A DNA stretch of 8,721 nucleotides. Origin: CAKRHR01 sp964423195. Its GTDB lineage: Bacteria > Bacillota > Clostridia > Lachnospirales > Lachnospiraceae. Positions 5,104-8,721 of this stretch are shown in pieces. Location of the stretch: contig CAYRDY010000084.1 in assembly GCA_964423195.1 (NCBI GenBank), positions 1 through 8,721 on the forward strand, written 5' to 3'. The notes below the pieces were generated by a model, which was not told the origin of the DNA, searched no databases, and was given only the letters and a program-made list of their open reading frames with translations. The translations under genes and the position numbers were made by a program. How positions within the stretch are numbered: position 1 is the stretch's first letter; every line of letters begins with the position of its first letter.

Positions 5104-5991
5104 ATGTGGACAGCAGATCACTGGAACGATTACGAAGTCATAGACGCCTCAGGCGGTGAAAAACTTGAACGATGGGGCAGATATCTCCTCGTGCGTCCGG
5201 ACCCTCAGGTCATCTGGAACACACCCAGAAGAGACGCGCGCTGGGAAAAGCCCGACGGGCGCTATCACCGCAGCAGCAGGGGCGGCGGTCGGTGGGAATC
5301 TTTCAGCCTTCCGGAACAATGGACGATCAATTATGAAAATTTAAACCTGAAATTTCATCTGAAACCGTTCGCCTTTAAGCACACCGGTCTCTTTCCTGAA
5401 CAGGCCGCGAACTGGGAATGGTTTACTTCTATAATAAAGAAGGCATACGAAAAAAATCCGGATCACCGGATCAGCGTCTTAAATCTGTTCGCGTACACCG
5501 GCGGCGCCACATGCGCAGCGGCCAAAGCGGGCGCCTTTGTCACTCATGTGGACGCGGCCAAGGGGATGGTCGGCTGGGCCAAAGAAAATGCCAAAGCCTC
5601 CTGCCTGTCCGAGACCTCCGTCCGCTGGATCGTCGACGACTGCGTCAAATTTGTGGAGCGCGAGATCCGCCGCGGCCACCACTATGATGCCATCATCATG
5701 GATCCCCCGTCATACGGGCGCGGTCCGGGAGGCGAGATCTGGAAAATCGAGGATGCCGTCTTTTCGCTCATCGGCCTCTGCCGGCAGATCCTCTGCGAAA
5801 ATCCTCTGTTTTTCCTGATCAACTCCTACACGACAGGACTGCAGCCTGCCGTGCTCACCTATATGCTGTCCGAGGAGATCATTCCCCGCTTCGGCGGCCG
5901 TGTCCTGTCCGACGAGATCGGCCTGCCGGTCACCGACAGCGGCCTGATACTTCCGTGCGGCGCCAGCGGGCGCTGGCAGCAGAGTGAATGA
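5104..5991 (+). CDS. class I SAM-dependent methyltransferase, RlmI-like (putative RNA methyltransferase)
   Basis: The 295-residue product has a Rossmann-type methyltransferase fold in its second half. Motif I is LNLFAYTGGAT (126-136), an acidic residue follows strand 2 (THVD, Asp150), DD stands at 178-179, and motif IV is DPPSYGRG (200-207). GLFPEQAANWEW (95-106) precedes the domain, as in the RlmI-like family (Pfam Methyltrans_SAM, COG1092), whose studied members methylate C5 of cytosines in 23S rRNA. The N-terminal PUA domain of RlmI is absent, and residues 1-90 look unlike one. The target is therefore unknown. GAGGAG (5090-5095) 8 nt before the ATG fixes the start. It diverges from the S10 operon and converges on the next gene with only 50 nt between stops. 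Confidence 0.8.
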   Translation: MWTADHWNDYEVIDASGGEKLERWGRYLLVRPDPQVIWNTPRRDARWEKPDGRYHRSSRGGGRWESFSLPEQWTINYENLNLKFHLKPFAFKHTGLFPEQAANWEWFTSIIKKAYEKNPDHRISVLNLFAYTGGATCAAAKAGAFVTHVDAAKGMVGWAKENAKASCLSETSVRWIVDDCVKFVEREIRRGHHYDAIIMDPPSYGRGPGGEIWKIEDAVFSLIGLCRQILCENPLFFLINSYTTGLQPAVLTYMLSEEIIPRFGGRVLSDEIGLPVTDSGLILPCGASGRWQQSE

Positions 5992-6041
5992 AGCCAACAC
6001 AGCATGGGCCAATCGTAAACCACAAATTAACGGATGACCGC

Positions 6042-6569
6042 TCAGATGATTTCTATCTGGCACATTTTCATGGCCTCAAGCGCATTTTGATGACTCTGCG
6101 GCGTGACCCCTGCGCAGCACGAGGCGTCAACGGTGATCTTCACATCCGGCAGGACCGCTTTTAAAAGCAGCGCATTGGAGATGACACAGATGTCCGTACA
6201 CAGTCCGACCAGTTCCAGCGCGTCTATCTTTGACACCTTGTGAATGCCCTTCAGGCATCCGGCCAGATCCACGGACCCGAATGTCGGCTTGTTGAAAATC
6301 ATGCCGCTGCCCGACTTCGCAAGAGCATCGATCTCCGGCACAAGCTGCCAGCCCTCGGTTTCGTAGATACAATGCCTGACCGGCAGATTCCGCCCTTCCT
6401 GAGTTTCCAGATAGTCCTCGTCATGGGTGTCGCGGGTGTAAAACACCTGTCCCTTAAAATTCTTGATTTTCTCGACCACCCTCGGCACAATCGCCACGGC
6501 CTCCGGCGTCCCCAGCGCGCCGTCTACGAAATCATTCTGCATATCCACCACGATCAACATTTTAGTCAT
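6042..6569 (-). CDS. isochorismatase-family cysteine hydrolase (nicotinamidase-like)
   Basis: The 175-residue product belongs to the isochorismatase/nicotinamidase superfamily, which hydrolyses amides or vinyl ethers. It opens MTKMLIVVDMQNDFVDG, giving the catalytic Asp9. Lys94 lies in MIFNKPTFGS and the nucleophile Cys128 in GLCTDICV, completing the Asp-Lys-Cys triad. Asp47 and His49 (YTRDTH) with His66 (LPVRHC) match the metal site of nicotinamidases, favouring PncA-like activity (nicotinamide to nicotinate, NAD salvage), but the substrate is not certain. An ATG at 6620 would add 17 residues; GGAGG (6578-6582) before 6569 decides the start. No promoter was recognised; it may be read from the aldolase side or from its own unseen promoter. 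Confidence 0.85.
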   Translation of the reverse strand: MTKMLIVVDMQNDFVDGALGTPEAVAIVPRVVEKIKNFKGQVFYTRDTHDEDYLETQEGRNLPVRHCIYETEGWQLVPEIDALAKSGSGMIFNKPTFGSVDLAGCLKGIHKVSKIDALELVGLCTDICVISNALLLKAVLPDVKITVDASCCAGVTPQSHQNALEAMKMCQIEII

Positions 6570-6677
6570 AAAAAGCTCCTCCCTGCCGTTTTCGCCGCCC
6601 GTCCGCTTATTTTTCGTCATCGACCACCCTTTCGGCCGTCCATCTGCCGCTCAAACCGCTTTTTGACTATTTATCAA

Positions 6678-6702
6678 AGAGGCGCCGCTCTCCGGCGCCT
6701 CT
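6678..6702. terminator. terminator-like hairpin between aldolase and hydrolase genes
   Basis: The arms AGAGGCGCC and GGCGCCTCT form a perfect 9-bp stem with a 7-nt loop. On the minus strand, the direction of the aldolase gene, only a weak T-rich stretch follows (TTTGATAAAT). On the plus strand a run of six T starts about 10 nt beyond the stem (6712-6717). It is best read as an intrinsic terminator for the aldolase transcript, possibly acting in both directions; the poor U-tract makes efficiency uncertain. Confidence 0.6.
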
Positions 6703-6739
6703 GATCTTAGATTTTTTGAAACACGATCCATGCCCAGAC

Positions 6740-6805
6740 CATGTCCGCGGATTGTGCCACTTGCATTCAAGCCTCACCCGCGGATTGTATCAAATACATT
6801 CAGGC
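6740..6805 (-). repeat. imperfect 33-bp tandem repeat at the aldolase 3' end
   Basis: Two adjacent 33-nt units (6805-6773 and 6772-6740 on the minus strand) match at 23 of 33 positions by my count, with the block ACAATCCGCGG identical in both and the TGAATG / TTGAATG part shared. The first unit contains the aldolase stop codon. The period is a multiple of three. It looks like an old local duplication of the gene's 3' end. Confidence 0.55.
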
Positions 6806-7663
6806 TTTGCCCACAGAGCCGAACAGCTCCATCTTCTCCCTCACGGTCACCTTGATGGCCTCAGCGCCCGGTGCAAGGAGCTTGCGCGGGTCAAATCCCT
6901 TGCCCTGAAGGTCTTTTCCCGCCTCGATATACTTGCGCGTCGCGTCCGCGAAAGCGAGCTGGCACTCCGTATTGACATTGATCTTTGCCACGCCTAAGCT
7001 GATGGCCTTCCTAATCATATCCTCAGGGATCCCCGTGCCGCCGTGGAGAACCAGCGGCATATCGCCCGTCAGCGCCTGAACCGCGTCCAGCGTCTCAAAG
7101 CTCAGTCCCTGCCAATTGGCCGGATATTTGCCGTGAATATTGCCGATGCCGGCCGCCAGCATGGTCACGCCCAGATCAGCGATCGCCTTGCACTCCTGCG
7201 GGTCGGCGCACTCGCCCATGCCGATGACGCCGTCCTCCTCGCCGCCGATGGCGCCGACCTCAGCCTCAAGCGAGAGGCCCTTCTCAGCGCAGATCCTTAC
7301 GAGTTCTTTCGTCTTGGCGACATTCTCCTCAATCGGATAGTGTGAACCGTCAAACATCACCGAAGAAAATCCCGCCTCAATGCACTTTAGGCACCCGTCG
7401 TAGCTGCCGTGATCGAGATGCAGGGCCACCGGCACCGTGATCTTTAATTCTTCCAGCATGCCGTTGACCATGCCGACGACCGTCTTGTATCCGGCCATGT
7501 ACTTGCCCGCGCCCTCGGATACGCCAAGGATCACAGGGGAATTTTGCTCCTGCGCCGTCAGAAGAATTGATTTTGTCCACTCAAGATTGTTGATGTTGAA
7601 CTGCCCAACCGCGTAATGCTCCGCTTTTGCTCTCTGCAGCATTTCTTTTGCCGATACTAACAT
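6800..7663 (-). CDS. fba: class II fructose-1,6-bisphosphate aldolase
   Basis: The enzyme cleaves fructose 1,6-bisphosphate to glyceraldehyde 3-phosphate and dihydroxyacetone phosphate in cytoplasmic glycolysis, and works in reverse in gluconeogenesis. The 287-residue product fits the short class II form. Visible features are YAVGQFNINN near the N-terminus, HLDHG (82-86) with catalytic Asp84 and zinc ligand His85, and EAEVGAIGGEEDG (133-145) with Glu135. The other zinc histidines are His178 in GNIHGKYP and His207 in LHGGTG, with NVNTE (229-233) following. Related tagatose-bisphosphate aldolases share these motifs, so sugar specificity is inferred. The start at 7663 is set by GGAGGG (7670-7675); an in-frame ATG at 7735 would lengthen it by 24 unsupported residues. 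The 107-nt gap to the upstream gene suggests separate control. Confidence 0.92.
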   Translation of the reverse strand: MLVSAKEMLQRAKAEHYAVGQFNINNLEWTKSILLTAQEQNSPVILGVSEGAGKYMAGYKTVVGMVNGMLEELKITVPVALHLDHGSYDGCLKCIEAGFSSVMFDGSHYPIEENVAKTKELVRICAEKGLSLEAEVGAIGGEEDGVIGMGECADPQECKAIADLGVTMLAAGIGNIHGKYPANWQGLSFETLDAVQALTGDMPLVLHGGTGIPEDMIRKAISLGVAKINVNTECQLAFADATRKYIEAGKDLQGKGFDPRKLLAPGAEAIKVTVREKMELFGSVGKA

Positions 7664-7727
7664 TTTCTTCCCTCCATATGATAAATCATTTATTTTGTAA
7701 TGGCGGCGGAATAGCCAGACGCAGCGC

Positions 7728-7741
7728 TCAGACACGTCTGA
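7728..7741. promoter_or_regulatory. palindrome upstream of fba (possible operator)
   Basis: The 14-bp element TCAGAC-AC-GTCTGA has perfect 6-bp arms around two central bases and lies about 65 bp before the aldolase start. A partly overlapping pair CAGACG (7716-7721) / CGTCTG (7735-7740) could instead form an RNA hairpin. No good -35/-10 pair was found in this gap, so its role as an operator is speculative. Confidence 0.35.
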
Positions 7742-7770
7742 CCCATCTCAGCCAAACGCCATCACGATTT

Positions 7771-8394
7771 TTATTGTAATCTCAGATCAATATAAGCCTT
7801 AATCAGCTTCACCGCTTTGTCAATACCGATGGCGTCTGTATCGATTGAGAGATCATAGCTGCCGCACGCGCCCCAGTCCTTGCCCGCGTAATAGCCGTAA
7901 TAACTCTCACGCTTTTTATCGATAGAATTGATCTTTTTCTGCGCTTCCTTCTCCGAAATATTGTACAGCCTGCTGATGCGCTTCACGCGTTTCTCCATCG
8001 GCGCGCAGATGTAAACACTGACACAGTTCGGCTCATTTCGCAGAATATATTCGCCGCAGCGCCCGATAATCACACAGGACTCCCGTTTTGCCAGATCCCG
8101 TATCACTTCCGCCTGAATATTGAACAGGCGGTCATTGGACAGCGTGTTGTCCAGCGGATTCATCGATGAACTCATAGAGAAAGTATTCATCGCCAGGGCA
8201 TATAAGAAACTGTCCGTCGGCTTCTCGTCCACCTTCTCAAAATAATCCTTTCGGATGCCGCTCTTCTCCGCCGCCATCTTCGGAATATCCGAGTCATACA
8301 TCCTAACCCCCAAAAGCTCCGCCAGTTTCGTGCCGATCTCGCTCCCGCCGCTGCCAAACTGTCTGTTGATCGCTACAATCAGATTCCCTGCCAT
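7771..8394 (-). CDS. cytidylate kinase-like P-loop protein
   Basis: The 207-residue product resembles the cytidylate kinase-like family (Pfam Cytidylate_kin2). The N-terminal strand and phosphate loop read VAINRQFGSGGSEIG (7-21); the family lacks the classical GK(S/T). A strand with IIGRCGEYIL (109-118) follows, then an arginine-rich region KRVKRISRLY (135-144) and a basic lid-like part with DKKRESYYGYY (159-169). True CMP kinases (cmk) are about 220 residues and carry a different loop, so CMP phosphorylation is unproven and the cellular role unknown. An in-frame ATG at 8505 would add 37 residues, but only the ATG at 8394 has a proper ribosome binding site (GGAGGG, 8402-8407, 7 nt away). Its own promoter lies upstream. 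Confidence 0.8.
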   Translation of the reverse strand: MAGNLIVAINRQFGSGGSEIGTKLAELLGVRMYDSDIPKMAAEKSGIRKDYFEKVDEKPTDSFLYALAMNTFSMSSSMNPLDNTLSNDRLFNIQAEVIRDLAKRESCVIIGRCGEYILRNEPNCVSVYICAPMEKRVKRISRLYNISEKEAQKKINSIDKKRESYYGYYAGKDWGACGSYDLSIDTDAIGIDKAVKLIKAYIDLRLQ

Positions 8395-8538
8395 AAAAAT
8401 ACCCTCCATTCTCATACTGTGCCCCTCGGCTGATGCCAAATGGTCTCCGGCTGATCCACTGCTCGTAAGATCATTCATTCTTCTCAAGCACTTTAAAGCC
8501 ATCACCCAATGTTTGTGTTATGATTAGCTGATATTTTT

Positions 8539-8567
8539 ATCATACATTCTGTACATCAAAAAGTCAA
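8539..8567 (-). promoter_or_regulatory. promoter of the cytidylate kinase-like gene
   Basis: On the minus strand TTGACT (8567-8562), a 17-nt spacer and TATGAT (8544-8539) form a near-consensus sigma-A promoter. The predicted start near 8532 leaves a 5' UTR of about 138 nt before the chosen ATG. That UTR has no strong hairpin by eye, but the octamer ATCAGCCG occurs twice in it (complements at 8427-8434 and 8448-8455). Confidence 0.75.
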
Positions 8568-8588
8568 GCATTCCGGCGATAAGGGCAG

Positions 8589-8624
8589 GCTGATCACGCA
8601 CCGGCAAAGATCTCATTGATCAGC
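8589..8624. repeat. 8-bp inverted repeat upstream of the kinase promoter
   Basis: GCTGATCA (8589-8596) and TGATCAGC (8617-8624) are perfect inverted arms around a 20-nt spacer; each arm contains the palindrome TGATCA. A separate 12-bp perfect palindrome GAGCAATTGCTC follows at 8630-8641. They lie between the end of the upstream gene and the kinase -35 box. They could be a 3'-end hairpin of the upstream transcript, though no U-tract is seen, or regulator binding sites. Confidence 0.45.
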
Positions 8625-8667
8625 GGAATGAGCAATTGCTCCCAGCCCATCTCTCATCCAATGACAC

Positions 8668-8721
8668 TCATCCAAGATAAGCCCTGTAGCCCTCCTCAAA
8701 CTCAGACGGCTCTATATTCGC
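8668..8721 (-). CDS. probable C-terminal end of an upstream gene (partial)
   Basis: Reading the minus strand from the window edge, one frame is open for 17 codons (ANIEPSEFEEGYRAYLG) and ends in TGA at 8670-8668. The two other minus-strand frames stop almost at once. The composition looks protein-like and the position, just ahead of a promoter and inverted repeats, fits a gene end. The piece is too short to assign to a family. Confidence 0.4.
   Translation of the reverse strand, partial: ANIEPSEFEEGYRAYLG

Noticed and set aside
8395..8505. Longer start (ATG at 8505) for the cytidylate kinase-like gene
   Set aside because: The additional 37 residues have no family similarity that I recognise and no ribosome binding site at a usable distance, while 8394 has a clear one.

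Overview
The window reads as chromosomal DNA of a low-to-mid GC Firmicute. The ribosomal proteins look like those of Clostridia, most likely family Lachnospiraceae. Hallmarks are S10 beginning MASQVMRITLKAYDH, L22 with the N-terminal extension MAKGHRSQIKRARN, and strong AGGAGG-type ribosome binding sites in front of almost every gene. This placement is inference from protein appearance only; no search was possible.

Positions 1-4671 (minus strand) hold the front of the S10 ribosomal protein operon in the standard order rpsJ-rplC-rplD-rplW-rplB-rpsS-rplV-rpsC-rplP, with rplP cut by the window edge. Most junctions are tight: rplD/rplW and rpsC/rplP share a TAATG stop/start, and the rpsC ribosome binding site overlaps the rplV stop. 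Two junctions are unusually long: rpsJ-rplC (142 nt, with two strong hairpins) and rplW-rplB (149 nt, content unexplained). Upstream of rpsJ lie a good sigma-A type promoter and a predicted leader of about 226 nt. The leader contains two domains closed by inverted repeats and is a candidate autoregulatory leader.

Positions 4904-5103 are a divergent control region. AT-rich DNA with 11-bp phased A-tract repeats separates the rpsJ promoter (minus) from a promoter (plus) for an RlmI-like SAM-dependent methyltransferase without a PUA domain (5104-5991). A link to ribosome biogenesis is plausible but unproven.

Positions 6042-8394 (minus strand) hold three metabolic genes: an isochorismatase/nicotinamidase-type cysteine hydrolase, a class II fructose-bisphosphate aldolase, and a cytidylate-kinase-like P-loop protein. 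A terminator-like hairpin and a 33-bp tandem repeat lie between aldolase and hydrolase, and a near-consensus promoter with a long 5' UTR precedes the kinase-like gene. The last 54 bases probably hold the C-terminal end of another minus-strand gene.

The window is mostly housekeeping DNA. No mobile element, CRISPR array, tRNA or rRNA was seen. The most interesting material is RNA-level: the S10 leader and the two long intra-operon gaps.
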